A stretch of 58,238 nt of DNA, taken from assembly GCF_014637405.1 (NCBI RefSeq), contig NZ_BMEY01000003.1, positions 1-58,238 of the forward strand, read 5' to 3'. The DNA comes from Ornithinibacillus halotolerans. GTDB lineage: Bacteria; Bacillota; Bacilli; Bacillales; Amphibacillaceae. The position numbers were made by a program, and so were the translations under genes. Of the stretch, positions 42,232 to 51,185 are shown piece after piece (the first letter of the stretch is position 1; the number at the start of each line of letters is the position of its first letter). The notes under the pieces were generated by a model that saw only the letters and a program-made list of their open reading frames with translations, made no database searches and had not been told where the DNA came from.

Positions 42232-43209
42232 TTATTTCTTTCTTTTCTTCGTTAAACGGCCAAGTAGGAAAGCACCGGCAGCCACACCAAGTACCGTGTT
42301 TGTTTTCTTGTTGAAGACTTGTTTAACGACAAGGTTCATATTCTGTGGTCGTTCTGCTAGGCGACGCATGAAGTATCCATACCAGTCATCACCAAATGGT
42401 ACATACGTACAGAATTTATAGCCTTCTTTTGCTAAGTCTAATTGCAAGTCTTTACGGAATCCATAAAGCATTTGAAATTCAAATTTGTCTAATGGAATAT
42501 TATTCTCCGCCACGAATTCTTTCACGTGATTAATAACTCGATGGTCATGTGTAGCGATAGATGTAAATTTTCCACTTAATAAATGATACTCTATTAATTT
42601 TAAGTAGTTTTCATCAATATCTTTTTTATCCTGATATGCTACTGTTTCAGGTTCTTTATAAGCACCTTTTACAATACGCAGACGAAAATCTTTATATTTC
42701 TCTATAAACTTAACGGAATCATAGAAATAAGCTTGAATAACTGTTCCAATATTATCATAATCCTTCGCGAATTCATCAATTAAGTCGAAGGATGGTTTTA
42801 AATGATCATAATCTTCCATATCAAAATTAATGAAGATATCATATTCGCTTGCTTTGGAAACGATTTCACTTAAGTTCTGTTTACAAAACTCATAATCTAT
42901 ATCAAGCCCTAGTTGAGTTGGTTTTAAAGATATATGTGCATCAACTTGATTTGTATGAATTGCTTCGATTACTTCAAGAATTTGTTCTTTTGCTTTAAGT
43001 GCTTCAGATTTTTCTGTAACAAATTCACCAAGATTATCAATAGTTGCAGAGATACCATTGTTATTTAATTCTTTTACACTTTGGATCATTTCTGCAACAT
43101 CTGTACCAGCAACTACGGATTGAGCTCCTAGCTTTAAACCGTATTTTTTTGCTGAATTATTCAAAAATTGATTTTGTGACATACCAATGAAGAAATCTCT
43201 TAAATTCAT
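42232..43209 (-). CDS. Proline dehydrogenase
   Basis: This 325-residue FAD-dependent protein oxidises L-proline to 1-pyrroline-5-carboxylate. Family motifs include FINFDMEDYDHLKP near residue 135, RLRIVKGAYKEPETVAY near 182, SIATHDHRVI, and the C-terminal PFGDDWYGYFMRRLAERPQN. It ends with a short hydrophobic helix and KKRKK, which may tie it to the membrane. GAGGG precedes the ATG. The partner P5C dehydrogenase gene is not next to it. Confidence 0.93.
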   Translation of the reverse strand: MNLRDFFIGMSQNQFLNNSAKKYGLKLGAQSVVAGTDVAEMIQSVKELNNNGISATIDNLGEFVTEKSEALKAKEQILEVIEAIHTNQVDAHISLKPTQLGLDIDYEFCKQNLSEIVSKASEYDIFINFDMEDYDHLKPSFDLIDEFAKDYDNIGTVIQAYFYDSVKFIEKYKDFRLRIVKGAYKEPETVAYQDKKDIDENYLKLIEYHLLSGKFTSIATHDHRVINHVKEFVAENNIPLDKFEFQMLYGFRKDLQLDLAKEGYKFCTYVPFGDDWYGYFMRRLAERPQNMNLVVKQVFNKKTNTVLGVAAGAFLLGRLTKKRKK

Positions 43210-43311
43210 TATGCATACCCTCTTTTTTTTAGTCTAGTTCCAGTTTCTATTATATAGGATGATAGGTTAATCTGTCACTTATTCGGATGTGGACATTTAC
43301 CTAACAAGTAC

Positions 43312-44103
43312 TTATAATGCTTTCACTAGTCCACCATCTATTAACAAAGTTTGGCCTGTAATATATGTATTGGCAGCGGAACAAAGGAATACTGCTTGTT
43401 TGGCAAATTCTTCTGGTTCTCCGTACCGTCCTAATGGTATTGTTTTTTCGGTAGATGATTTTACCTCTTCATAGGAGATTCCTAGAGAATCTGCTCGTAC
43501 TTGATCAAGATGGGCAACTCGGTCTGTCGCAATCCTACCTGGACCTATCGTATTTATTAAAATATTATCTTTTGCAAGTTCCTGAGAGAGGCTTTTCGCA
43601 AGACCAACGACACCTGCTCGGAATGTATTGGAAAGTATGAGATTATCTATCGTTTGTTTCATTGATGAGGAGGTGAAGTTGACAATGTGTCCTCGTTTTT
43701 GTTTTTGCATAGATGGAAGTACTTCCCTAATGGTTCGTATAAAGCTAAGGAGATTTAATTCGAAAGCTTGTTGCCATGCTTCATCATTAAAGTCTGTAAA
43801 TTTACCTGCTGGAGGTCCTCCGGCATTATTAACTAAAACATCAATTGTTCCATTTTTTTCTTCTGCAAATTGAACAAGTTCCCTAATTTCTACTGGATTT
43901 GTTATATCACATGTTTTAAATGTTACATTATTATTGGATGTGATTTCTGTTATTTCTTGTACTGCTTTGTGTAAATTTTCTTCAGTGCGACTAGAGATTA
44001 CTACATGTGCGCCTTCTTTTGCGAATTGAAGTGCTGTAGCTTTTCCAAGCCCTTTACTTGCGGCCATGACAAGTACGGATTTTCCTTTTAAACCTAGATC
44101 CAT
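43312..44103 (-). CDS. SDR-family protein with altered catalytic residues
   Basis: This 263-residue short-chain-dehydrogenase-fold protein resembles 3-oxoacyl-ACP reductases. The cofactor motif reads VMAASKGLGKA instead of TGxxxGxG, NAGG near residue 92 is normal, but the YxxxK motif is replaced: SNTFRAG near 161 has Ser for Tyr and Arg for Lys. A known SDR subgroup lacks a perfect catalytic tetrad, so this protein may act on a different substrate or not be a classical reductase. It reaches the C terminus normally. Confidence 0.85.
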   Translation of the reverse strand: MDLGLKGKSVLVMAASKGLGKATALQFAKEGAHVVISSRTEENLHKAVQEITEITSNNNVTFKTCDITNPVEIRELVQFAEEKNGTIDVLVNNAGGPPAGKFTDFNDEAWQQAFELNLLSFIRTIREVLPSMQKQKRGHIVNFTSSSMKQTIDNLILSNTFRAGVVGLAKSLSQELAKDNILINTIGPGRIATDRVAHLDQVRADSLGISYEEVKSSTEKTIPLGRYGEPEEFAKQAVFLCSAANTYITGQTLLIDGGLVKAL

Positions 44104-44186
44104 TCGTATTACCTCCTTATTGTTTATAGATTAATTATAACAGAAGAAGAATAGGGAGAAAGTGGAGTGTATATCAGATAAACAAA

Positions 44187-44222
44187 ACATACCAGACTTC
44201 CTACTGGAGAAGTCTGGTATGT
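44187..44222 (-). terminator. Terminator of the MBL-HhH/DUF3006 pair
   Basis: ACATACCAGACTTC and GAAGTCTGGTATGT form a perfect 14-bp stem followed on the minus strand by TTTTGTTT. Confidence 0.85.
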
Positions 44223-44229
44223 GTATAAA

Positions 44230-44493
44230 CTATTTCTTCTTAAATTTACTCCCACTACTTTTGGCACGGAGTTTTGCTAGTAAATCTTGTGTAGTTTCTT
44301 TAGCTTCTTGTTCTGCTTTATGATCAATTTCAATGATTTTATAATTATCGTTTTCGTCTTTTTCAACTTGAAATACAGTATTTACATCACTGCCCACAGG
44401 TAAATCTTCTTTTGGTAGAATAAGTTCTGCTTTTTCTTCCTCGATTAAGATAACTGCTTGATTACCTTCAAACCTATCTAATACACCTTTCAT
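44230..44493 (-). CDS. DUF3006-type small protein
   Basis: This 87-residue protein opens MKGVLDRFEGNQAVILIEEEK and has the short beta-rich DUF3006 pattern, ending in a Lys-rich tail. It starts 18 bases after the MBL-HhH gene and is co-transcribed with it. DUF3006 genes often sit beside ComEC-like MBL proteins, though no biochemical role is known to me. Confidence 0.85.
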   Translation of the reverse strand: MKGVLDRFEGNQAVILIEEEKAELILPKEDLPVGSDVNTVFQVEKDENDNYKIIEIDHKAEQEAKETTQDLLAKLRAKSSGSKFKKK

Positions 44494-44511
44494 AGAAATC
44501 CCTCCGGAAAG

Positions 44512-45822
44512 TTAGTTTACACATGCAATACCTTCTGCCTTAATATCTTTTATTCTTGCAGGGCCGATCCCTTTTATACGGTCTAAATCAGAAACACTGC
44601 TATATGGTCGGTTGTCTATTAAATCTTGTGCACGTTCAGGACCAATATGTTTGATTCTTTGAACCTCTTCATAGGAAGCGGTATTTAAATTTACACAACT
44701 ACTATTACTTGGTGGATTCGTTTTATTCTCAGTTGATTTTTTACTTGAGTTTGAACCACCACCTGAACTTGAATTAGATTTATTGGAAGACGCTGTATTC
44801 TTTGGTGTAACTGTGCCATCTTTATTAGTTTTAATAGAATAGTCATTACCATTCGTTGTTACAATAATTGTACCATGTACGTCTGTACCATATAGTTCAA
44901 TACCTTCATTTTGAATAAGGGATACTACTTCATGATGTGGGTGTCCATAGCTATTATTTGCACCAGCACTATAAATGGCTACTTCTGGACTCACCGCATG
45001 AATAAAGGCTTGATCACTTGAAGTATTTGACCCATGATGGCCTAACTGTAAAATATCTGCATCAACTGAAATCCCAGAATTTATCATGCGCTTTTCTGCA
45101 TTTTTATCAGCATCCCCAGTAAATAGGAACTTAACATTCCCGTAAGTGAATAAGACCGAAATGGATTCTTCATTGGACTTTCCACTGATAGACGTTGGAT
45201 AAAGTACTTGTAAATTCATTGATCCAATTTCAAACTCTTCTCCAGATCTTGGTTCGTGGTAGCCTGCACCACTTGCTAGAACAGCTTCCAGACCTCGTTG
45301 GAATGTATTAGAAGTACTTTCATTACCAGAAAGCCATACTTCTTCTACAGTGAACGAATTGACAACATCATCTAATTGGCCAATGTGATCGGCATCAGGG
45401 TGACTTCCAATGACTAGATCAAGTTTGGTAACTCCTTGTGCTTTTAAGTAATTCACAACTTCGTTTCCACGCCAGTCTCCAGCGTCAAAAAGAATATTAT
45501 GATTGCCATATTGAAGTAATGTGGCGTCTGCCTGACCAACGTCAATATAATGAACATTTAGTTCAGGAAGATTATCCGCTGTGTTCGTAGTGTTCGCGTT
45601 ATCATTGTTTTCTTCAGACGGTTCTTCATTCGAATTAGTGGCTTCATCTTTATTCGTCTCTTCTGAGCTTTCATCTTCTTGTTTGTCTTTATTATTATCA
45701 TGTTGAGCTTCTTCAATTGGTATGTCTGATGTGTTACCGTTATTATCTTCCTCATCCGTAGTTTGGCTACATGCGACTAAAAGAACAGCCATAACTATCG
45801 ACAATAGTATTTTTTTATACAT
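44512..45822 (-). CDS. ComEC-like MBL-fold lipoprotein with C-terminal helix-hairpin-helix
   Basis: This 436-residue protein has a lipoprotein signal with lipobox LVAC (Cys18), then a long Asp/Glu/Asn-rich linker (25-85). An MBL-fold domain includes DVGQADATLL, VIGSHPDADHIGQLDDV with intact HxDxDH, and QLGHHGSNTSSDQAF. After a Ser/Lys-rich spacer a ComEA-type double helix-hairpin-helix (CVNLNTASYEEVQRIKHIGP...IKGIGPARIKDI, 375-435) ends the protein. The MBL part resembles the secreted nuclease-like domain of ComEC, so it may cut or bind DNA at the cell surface. Membrane channel sequences are absent. Confidence 0.88.
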   Translation of the reverse strand: MYKKILLSIVMAVLLVACSQTTDEEDNNGNTSDIPIEEAQHDNNKDKQEDESSEETNKDEATNSNEEPSEENNDNANTTNTADNLPELNVHYIDVGQADATLLQYGNHNILFDAGDWRGNEVVNYLKAQGVTKLDLVIGSHPDADHIGQLDDVVNSFTVEEVWLSGNESTSNTFQRGLEAVLASGAGYHEPRSGEEFEIGSMNLQVLYPTSISGKSNEESISVLFTYGNVKFLFTGDADKNAEKRMINSGISVDADILQLGHHGSNTSSDQAFIHAVSPEVAIYSAGANNSYGHPHHEVVSLIQNEGIELYGTDVHGTIIVTTNGNDYSIKTNKDGTVTPKNTASSNKSNSSSGGGSNSSKKSTENKTNPPSNSSCVNLNTASYEEVQRIKHIGPERAQDLIDNRPYSSVSDLDRIKGIGPARIKDIKAEGIACVN

Positions 45823-46143
45823 GTTGATTCCCCCAAGTGATGTATTTCAATCCTTTTCAATCGTATCAAAATAAAGTTAGTAAATCTATAAAAGCTTGAT
45901 ATCGACAATAAACGACATTTTCCGGGAGGTGTCAGACACCACCCAAGACACCACCAAACAAACAAGAACCATTCACAAAATGATGAAAATTAATTTTTAG
46001 GGTATTGGAGAGAGGTGTAATTTAACTTTTATAGGGAGTGTATTTGATTTTTTAAGTGGTTGAAACCGGTGAAAATTACCTTTTATGAAGATGCTTTTCT
46101 GAATGCTTCTTGGCATACTGGAGGCATGAAAGGAGCTGTTATA
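45823..46143. other. Gene-free gap with a GGTGTCAGACACC palindrome
   Basis: The only structured sequence is GGTGTCAGACACC at 45928-45940, inside GGGAGGTGTCAGACACCACCC. Upstream sequence of the leftward gene and leader of the rightward gene are otherwise AT-rich with no clear promoter. Confidence 0.45.
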
Positions 46144-46521
46144 ATGAAAAAGGTCGTAATATTTGGAGGGGTTTCTTTATTACTTTGTCTGGGATTAATC
46201 ACGTTTTGCGAAGCGAAGCTAAAGGAAGAAATGTCGTCACAAAGAGAGGAAGCAGTAGTACTGACAGGTGTTGTAGACCGGATAGAAGATGAAAAAACAG
46301 CAGTGATATTAATAGAAGATATGAAAATACAACTTGAGGTTCCTGTCTCTGAATTTGCCATTGATTTTGTTCCCAACTTATGGCTAGATGTAGTTTTAAT
46401 TAATGACGATATAGATGGGATAACAGTTAATCATGAAAGAACCCATGCAGAACATGAAAACATGAGGAAGCTCTTTGAACGGTTAAAAAAGAGAATAAAA
46501 AAGATCCAATCCAAAGATTAG
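46144..46521 (+). CDS. Signal-anchored DUF3006-like protein
   Basis: About 125 residues from the ATG at 46144, after AAAGGAG; an upstream ATG at 46060 has no such site. It has one N-terminal helix (VVIFGGVSLLLCLGLITF) and a core resembling the DUF3006 protein next door (VVDRIEDEKTAVILIED). A His/Lys-rich tail follows (HERTHAEHENMRKLFERLKKRIKK). It is divergent from the MBL-HhH gene, so that gene has DUF3006-type proteins on both sides. Confidence 0.7.
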   Translation: MKKVVIFGGVSLLLCLGLITFCEAKLKEEMSSQREEAVVLTGVVDRIEDEKTAVILIEDMKIQLEVPVSEFAIDFVPNLWLDVVLINDDIDGITVNHERTHAEHENMRKLFERLKKRIKKIQSKD

Positions 46522-46548
46522 ATCTAGTTTCTCAATTATTTAATTAAC

Positions 46549-47040
46549 TTAATGTTCATCATGGTTGTTTTCTCCATGCTCCCCATGATCGCCGTGGTCT
46601 CCATGTTCGTCATCAGCATTCTCATCTGAATGCTCATAATGACCACCTTCACCAATCGTGATGGCTTGTTTAGGCATTGTATGTAAGGCTCTTGCAGTTA
46701 CATGGACTTGTACATGAAAAATACCATCTTTATCAAATGAAGTAGTCGCAGTATACGTTCCATCTTCATTATTGGTAGATTCTATCTTATAGCTTTCCTC
46801 TTTATTTCCTTCTTCCCAAATTTCATAAACAACTTCATCTGCATCAGTAACTGACTTATCCCCATATGTAACATTTGCTGAAAGGGTGATTTCTTCATTT
46901 ACATCGGCAGTTTCTGGAACTTCTAAAGTCGCTTCTAGAATAAGTAGTTCGTCTTCATTTTCATTCTGACTATTACCCGAACATGCAGTTAATAATAATG
47001 CACCCGCAATTAGGATGATGAAGATTAATTTAGATTTCAT
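46549..47040 (-). CDS. FixH/YtkA-like lipoprotein with His-rich tail
   Basis: This 163-residue protein has lipobox LTAC (Cys20), a beta-rich YtkA/FixH-like domain (residues 30-130, with VNEEITLSANVTYG and GTYTATTSFDKDGIFHVQVHV) and a C-terminal tail dominated by His, Asp and Glu (HGDHGDHGEHGENNHDEH). The tail likely binds metal such as copper or nickel/zinc. Related proteins occur in copper handling and oxidase assembly contexts. No such genes are adjacent here. Confidence 0.85.
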   Translation of the reverse strand: MKSKLIFIILIAGALLLTACSGNSQNENEDELLILEATLEVPETADVNEEITLSANVTYGDKSVTDADEVVYEIWEEGNKEESYKIESTNNEDGTYTATTSFDKDGIFHVQVHVTARALHTMPKQAITIGEGGHYEHSDENADDEHGDHGDHGEHGENNHDEH

Positions 47041-47154
47041 TCATGTATTCTCCTTTCTAGCATCCTTATCTGTATTCTATCATGTAAGGCTGGCTATTAA
47101 ACATGAAGATATGAAGGAAAATTGACAGTTTGAAGTGCAATCCGTTATAGATTT

Positions 47155-48021
47155 TTAGTGAATAGCTTTTTTGAATTTTCCACCATGAGCTTCTTGTGCG
47201 TCTACTATCGTAATAAATGCTCTTGGATCTGCATCATGGACAATTGCTTTCAGTTTTGCAATTTCTAGACGAGTTAGTACGACAAAGATAACTTCTTTTT
47301 CCTTATCAATATAGCCACCTTTACCGTGGAGCTTCGTAATCATACGTCCTAATCTTTCTTGAATTGCATCTCCAACGTCTTCCCATTCATCAGAAACAAT
47401 TAGAGCAGCTTTCGTATCACCCGTTAGACCTTGACCAACAAAATCGATTGCTTTTGCAGCAATAAAGTATGTAATAATGGATAGCATTGCTTGTTCCCAT
47501 CCAAGCACAAATCCTGCCCAACCAAAGATGAATATATTAATGAACATGACAAATTCACCAACAGAAAATGGCAACTTTTTGGTTAGTAAAATACCTAAAA
47601 TCTCCGTTCCATCTAAAGCACCACCATTACGAATGACAATTCCAACCCCAGTTCCAAGTATTAACCCACCAAAAACAGTAGCAAGTAATGGTTCATCTGT
47701 AGCAGGAGTAAGGGAATGTAGTGCTGGTTCAATTAACGCAAGTGCGACGATACTGAATAACGAAGCTAGTACAAAGCCTTTTCCAATATACTTATACCCC
47801 GCAAACAAGAATGGTAAGTTAAAGATAAAGATTAAAATACCAAAGTTAATCCCAGTTAAATTATTCGTAAGTAACGAAACCCCAATAATTCCTCCATCAA
47901 TAATCGTATTCGGTATTAAAAATAACTCTAGGGCAACTGCTGCAAGCGTTGCTCCAATTAGCATCATTATGTAACGAGTAATGATGCTTCTAATCGACTC
48001 TTTTTTATGTTGTTTACCCAT
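47155..48021 (-). CDS. YitT-family membrane protein
   Basis: About 288 residues from the ATG at 48021, six bases after AGAAGGTG; an upstream start has no site. It has five or six membrane helices (with [15 protein letters not shown] and [17 protein letters not shown]) and a C-terminal DUF2179 domain ([42 protein letters not shown]). The family is abundant in Bacilli; its function is not established. It may be a transporter with a soluble regulatory domain. Confidence 0.9.
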   Translation of the reverse strand: MGKQHKKESIRSIITRYIMMLIGATLAAVALELFLIPNTIIDGGIIGVSLLTNNLTGINFGILIFIFNLPFLFAGYKYIGKGFVLASLFSIVALALIEPALHSLTPATDEPLLATVFGGLILGTGVGIVIRNGGALDGTEILGILLTKKLPFSVGEFVMFINIFIFGWAGFVLGWEQAMLSIITYFIAAKAIDFVGQGLTGDTKAALIVSDEWEDVGDAIQERLGRMITKLHGKGGYIDKEKEVIFVVLTRLEIAKLKAIVHDADPRAFITIVDAQEAHGGKFKKAIH

Positions 48022-48140
48022 CCAAACACCTTCTTTTAAAGATTTCAAAAAAATGTTACTTTTAGATTATACATAAAAACGGTTAGTATATGTTGTTCCA
48101 AAAACTATGTTTTCATTAATTTTTTAAGGGAGTGCTCTAA

Positions 48141-48767
48141 TTGATGGATATTTGGTATGCAAGTTACGGTTCCAATATGATGAAGGATCGTTTTTTAGCC
48201 TATATTGTAGGTGGATTTGCGCCAAAGTCATCTTCACCAGAAAAAGGCTGTCGCGACCTAACGTTACCGAAAGAGGATGAAATAATTTCAATACCATATC
48301 CACTTTATTTTGCTAAGGAACGAAGTAAATGGGGAGATGGGGGAGTTGCCTTTATTGGAACCGCAAAATCAAACGAAGAATATACAATCGGAAGAATGTA
48401 TTTAATTAAAAAAGAGCAATTTTTCGATGTTGTATCACAAGAAAATAACGGGCTTGAAGTAACTATTGATCTTAATGAAGTAGAGGAAAAAGGATTTGTT
48501 GATATTCATAGTGGTTGGTATAACCGAATCATATTTCTAGGAAGAAAAAATGGTGCACCGATTTTTACATTTAGTAATTCCAATTCCTTAAATACGATTG
48601 ATTTCTATAAACCATCAACTTCCTATCTATCTGTTATTGCTGAAGGGTTACGTGAACTAGGCTTATCAAAGGAAGAAATAATTAATTATTTGTTACATAC
48701 AAGAGGGATAAAAGAAGTAGTATCTAAGCCTAGATTAATAGAAATGTTAGAAGAAGAAAGTAAGTGA
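48141..48767 (+). CDS. Gamma-glutamylcyclotransferase-like protein
   Basis: This ~208-residue protein opens DIWYASYGSNMMKDRF, the YxSYGSN signature of GGCT/BtrG-like proteins. It continues with substrate-pocket stretches FAKERSKWGDGG and GRMYLIKKEQFFDVV. A TTG at 48141 is eight bases after GGGAG; the ATG three bases later is an equally possible start. The usual substrates are gamma-glutamyl compounds, but the exact one is not known. A convergent hypothetical gene follows. Confidence 0.78.
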   Translation: MMDIWYASYGSNMMKDRFLAYIVGGFAPKSSSPEKGCRDLTLPKEDEIISIPYPLYFAKERSKWGDGGVAFIGTAKSNEEYTIGRMYLIKKEQFFDVVSQENNGLEVTIDLNEVEEKGFVDIHSGWYNRIIFLGRKNGAPIFTFSNSNSLNTIDFYKPSTSYLSVIAEGLRELGLSKEEIINYLLHTRGIKEVVSKPRLIEMLEEESK

Positions 48768-48769
48768 AA

Positions 48770-48797
48770 ATGGAGTTAGGCGTAAGCCCAACTCCAT
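48770..48797. terminator. Convergent hairpin
   Basis: ATGGAGTT pairs with AACTCCAT around a 12-base loop, between convergent genes. T-runs are weak, so it is only a possible terminator. Confidence 0.45.
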
Positions 48798-49573
48798 TAC
48801 AATCGCACATTAATCTTTGAATTCTTATCCCCTTTATAATAAAAAGCCCCTTCCATAATTTGTGTATCTGGAAATTGAATATGATCCCAGTAACATTTAA
48901 GAGCTTGATCCAAATTAACAATTTGATTGAAGTTTTGAAGTGCAAGTATTGAATTTACGTTTAGCTCATATCCTGAATCTAAATACATTAAAAATAGCTT
49001 TAATTTTTGTGGAGTTAATGGGTGCTTTCTTTGAAATAAAGCGGGATACAAAACAGTTCGGTAAGGTTGTAATTGAGGATGAGTTGCAATTTGGTTAATA
49101 ATTGTAATTCGGTCATGCTTGATAGCAAGGTCTTTATATTTACGAGGGATTGAAGAATCAAAAATTATCGGATATATATCTTCTTTGCTAACCCCGGTAT
49201 GATGACATATTTTTTCCATATTATTCTTCGTTTCCTTTAGTAGAAGGGAAAGATAATCGTATTTTAATTGATGATTTACATTTTCTTGCATACAGGACTG
49301 AAATAATCGGAATGTCCACTCTAGTTCCGTAATCGTTGTTTGCTCAGTAACGAATACTGGTATCTTACTTTTTGTCTGTTTCTGTTTCAATGATTCATAC
49401 GCATCAATACCTTTATACAATAAAAATTGTCCTATCTTATTACGAATGACATGAATGGAGGGGAAGTTTTGGTCTGTATTGTACTGGAAAGAATTGCGGG
49501 TGAGGAATTTAGTAGTGGAATGTCGTGCTTTTATACGTTGAAATGGGATCCATTCTATTTTAATGAAGTCCAA
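48797..49573 (-). CDS. Hypothetical protein with ParB-like features
   Basis: A 258-residue leftward protein that starts at TTG 49573 after AAAGGA. A mid part (TEQTTITELEWTFRLFQSCMQENVN) and a following helix-turn-helix-like stretch (NMEKICHHTGVSKEDIYPII) resemble the ParB/Spo0J HTH region. The beginning (HVIRNKIGQFLLYKGIDAYESLKQ) could be a degenerate ParB N-terminal fold. I do not recognise a family with certainty; a DNA-binding role is a guess. Confidence 0.5.
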   Translation of the reverse strand: MDFIKIEWIPFQRIKARHSTTKFLTRNSFQYNTDQNFPSIHVIRNKIGQFLLYKGIDAYESLKQKQTKSKIPVFVTEQTTITELEWTFRLFQSCMQENVNHQLKYDYLSLLLKETKNNMEKICHHTGVSKEDIYPIIFDSSIPRKYKDLAIKHDRITIINQIATHPQLQPYRTVLYPALFQRKHPLTPQKLKLFLMYLDSGYELNVNSILALQNFNQIVNLDQALKCYWDHIQFPDTQIMEGAFYYKGDKNSKINVRL

Positions 49574-49672
49574 TTTTATCAGTCCTTTCTTATAGTTAGT
49601 AATAGGTATGAAAAAAGAAATTGTCCTATGATGAACGTTTCTGATTGCTTCATAAGATAAGGAGAAAAATAA

Positions 49673-49707
49673 TGCCCGAAACTACATCTAAATGATGTAT
49701 TCGGGCA
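49673..49707 (-). terminator. Intrinsic terminator
   Basis: TGCCCGAA/TTCGGGCA, extended inside by TACATC/GATGTA, followed on the minus strand by TTATTTTTC. It follows the TPR gene remnant. Confidence 0.8.
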
Positions 49708-49719
49708 CTAGATTATTAG

Positions 49720-50100
49720 TTAAAGAAAAGGCAATGCAATAATTATCTCTGTTATTCCAGAGGCAGTTTCGTTAGCTTGTTTTACTTGCAGTTGATAATG
49801 GAGTTCGTTTGCTTTTTCGCTCCAATAAGTTACTGGCTCGAGTGAACCAGCTTCTCCTTTCGTGCGACATCGTTCTAAACCGATGTTCGCTTGTATATAT
49901 CCCCATTCCTGTTGGATGGACTTGTGTATCGTACTTGCTTGTGTAAAATGATGAGTAGCTTCTTGATAAAGTCCCTGTTGGAAATAGAGTTCTCCTTTAG
50001 AAAGATGGATATGTCCTTCCCACCCTTTAATTCCGATTTTTCTAATTCGTAATGATGCTTCATGAAGTAGATTATCAGCCAAGGTATATGATTTTTCCAT
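49720..50100 (-). pseudogene. TPR-type gene remnant
   Basis: The 126-residue ORF contains TPR-like helices (GWEGHIHLSKGELYFQQGLYQEATHHFTQASTIHKS). Similar helical sequence (YGSADIYR) continues in frame upstream of the ATG back to a TAA at about 50136, and the ATG has no ribosome binding site. This indicates the 3' end of a once longer helical-repeat protein that lost its start. A terminator still follows. Function of the intact parent is unknown. Confidence 0.55.
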
Positions 50101-50216
50101 TCTGTATATGTCAGCGCTACCATAATTTTTTGATTACTAATACGAATACATATTTCAAAGAAAACAGTAAAAACTAGACTCGTAATTAATCTGTAAGTAT
50201 GTATGGGGTGAAAGAG

Positions 50217-50531
50217 TTGAATAAGAGGCTAGCGGTAATTGTTTCTATATTATTCTTACTATGTAGTGGAAAAATGGTTGCTCATGCTGAAGATAGTAAA
50301 TTAGATAAGGCGGAAGAACATAATTGGATTCAGTCCAGTGTAGATTATACGTTAATTGATGCGGGAGAACATGAATATAATTTTTGGAAGAATTTTATGA
50401 AATATACTCGAACTTGCCTTATTCAACATCGGATAAAAACGATCGTCTATTATTGTGATAAACATAATCATACGAAATCAGAAACAACGTTAGAAGAAGT
50501 TATACATAGTGAGAAGCATCGGATGAAGTAG
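50217..50531 (+). CDS. Small secreted hypothetical protein
   Basis: About 104 residues from the TTG at 50217, six bases after GGGGTG. An N-terminal signal peptide (LAVIVSILFLLCSGKMVAHAED) is cut probably after AHA. The mature part is charged, with two Cys and a His-rich stretch (YYCDKHNHTKSE). Unrecognised. A strong hairpin follows. Confidence 0.6.
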   Translation: MNKRLAVIVSILFLLCSGKMVAHAEDSKLDKAEEHNWIQSSVDYTLIDAGEHEYNFWKNFMKYTRTCLIQHRIKTIVYYCDKHNHTKSETTLEEVIHSEKHRMK

Positions 50532-50550
50532 TCTATTCATCCGATGCTTC
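50513..50550. terminator. Hairpin after the small secreted protein gene
   Basis: GAAGCATCGGATGAA and TTCATCCGATGCTTC form a perfect 15-bp stem with an eight-base loop. It overlaps the stop codon region and has no long T-run, so readthrough or transcript stabilisation is possible. Confidence 0.65.
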
Positions 50551-50609
50551 TTAATGTGGGAGGAGAAGTTTTTTTAATCTTTACTGCAAGATACTGCAAC
50601 AGAGATTTA

Positions 50610-51068
50610 TTATTTTGTTTGATCTCTTCGTAAGTCTTTTTTTCTAGAGATGGATTGAGCCTCTGTTTCTTCTGCGAATTCTGTTTGTAGTCGACCGGTA
50701 GGTATACGGTAATCTTTGCGCACAACATCTGTCTTATTTTCCTGAATATAAGCATGTAGAAAAGGTTCTGTTAATGTAATAAAAAATGCTGCTCCTAATG
50801 AGGCAATAATAATTTGCGAACTAGAACCGATCAACATCGAACTTAAGAATGCAATGGCAAAAAATGCAAGAAAAAAATCAGCGATACTTGCTGCTACGTT
50901 GCCGAACCGTCTTAGAATGAATAAATCTCCGATTACGTAAGCAAGTGTTGTTGTTAATAGACTAATAATAACTAAATCAGATAATGCTGTTTCGTTAAAA
51001 ATGCCAAAAATAGAAAAGACAACAATCGTATTGATGATGAGTTTAATACCTAATGCTTTAAGATTCAT
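50610..51068 (-). CDS. yndM: DUF2512 (YndM-like) membrane protein
   Basis: This 152-residue protein has four hydrophobic helices (residues 5-105: IKLIINTIVVFSIFG, VIGDLFILRRFGNVAASIADFFLAFFAIAF) and a soluble, charged tail with RIPTGRLQTEFAEE. It matches the YndM/DUF2512 family of Bacillus. GAAAGGATG lies upstream. Function unknown. Confidence 0.82.
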   Translation of the reverse strand: MNLKALGIKLIINTIVVFSIFGIFNETALSDLVIISLLTTTLAYVIGDLFILRRFGNVAASIADFFLAFFAIAFLSSMLIGSSSQIIIASLGAAFFITLTEPFLHAYIQENKTDVVRKDYRIPTGRLQTEFAEETEAQSISRKKDLRRDQTK

Positions 51069-51185
51069 AATTTGAATTCATCCTTTCAGGAAGATTTTCT
51101 ATACCGAATTTAAGTTAGTATTTAGCAAATCTCCTGAAATTATGATAAGTATACAGTACAAAATTAATTTGTAGGGGAGATTGAA

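Noticed and set aside
45558-45755. 65-codon minus-strand ORF within the MBL-HhH gene
   Set aside because: It is an alternative-frame reading of the acidic linker; the composition is an artefact of repeated GAA/GAT codons.
47477-47974. 165-codon plus-strand ORF opposite the YitT gene
   Set aside because: It is an antisense shadow of a strong family gene, proline/lysine rich, with no ribosome binding site.
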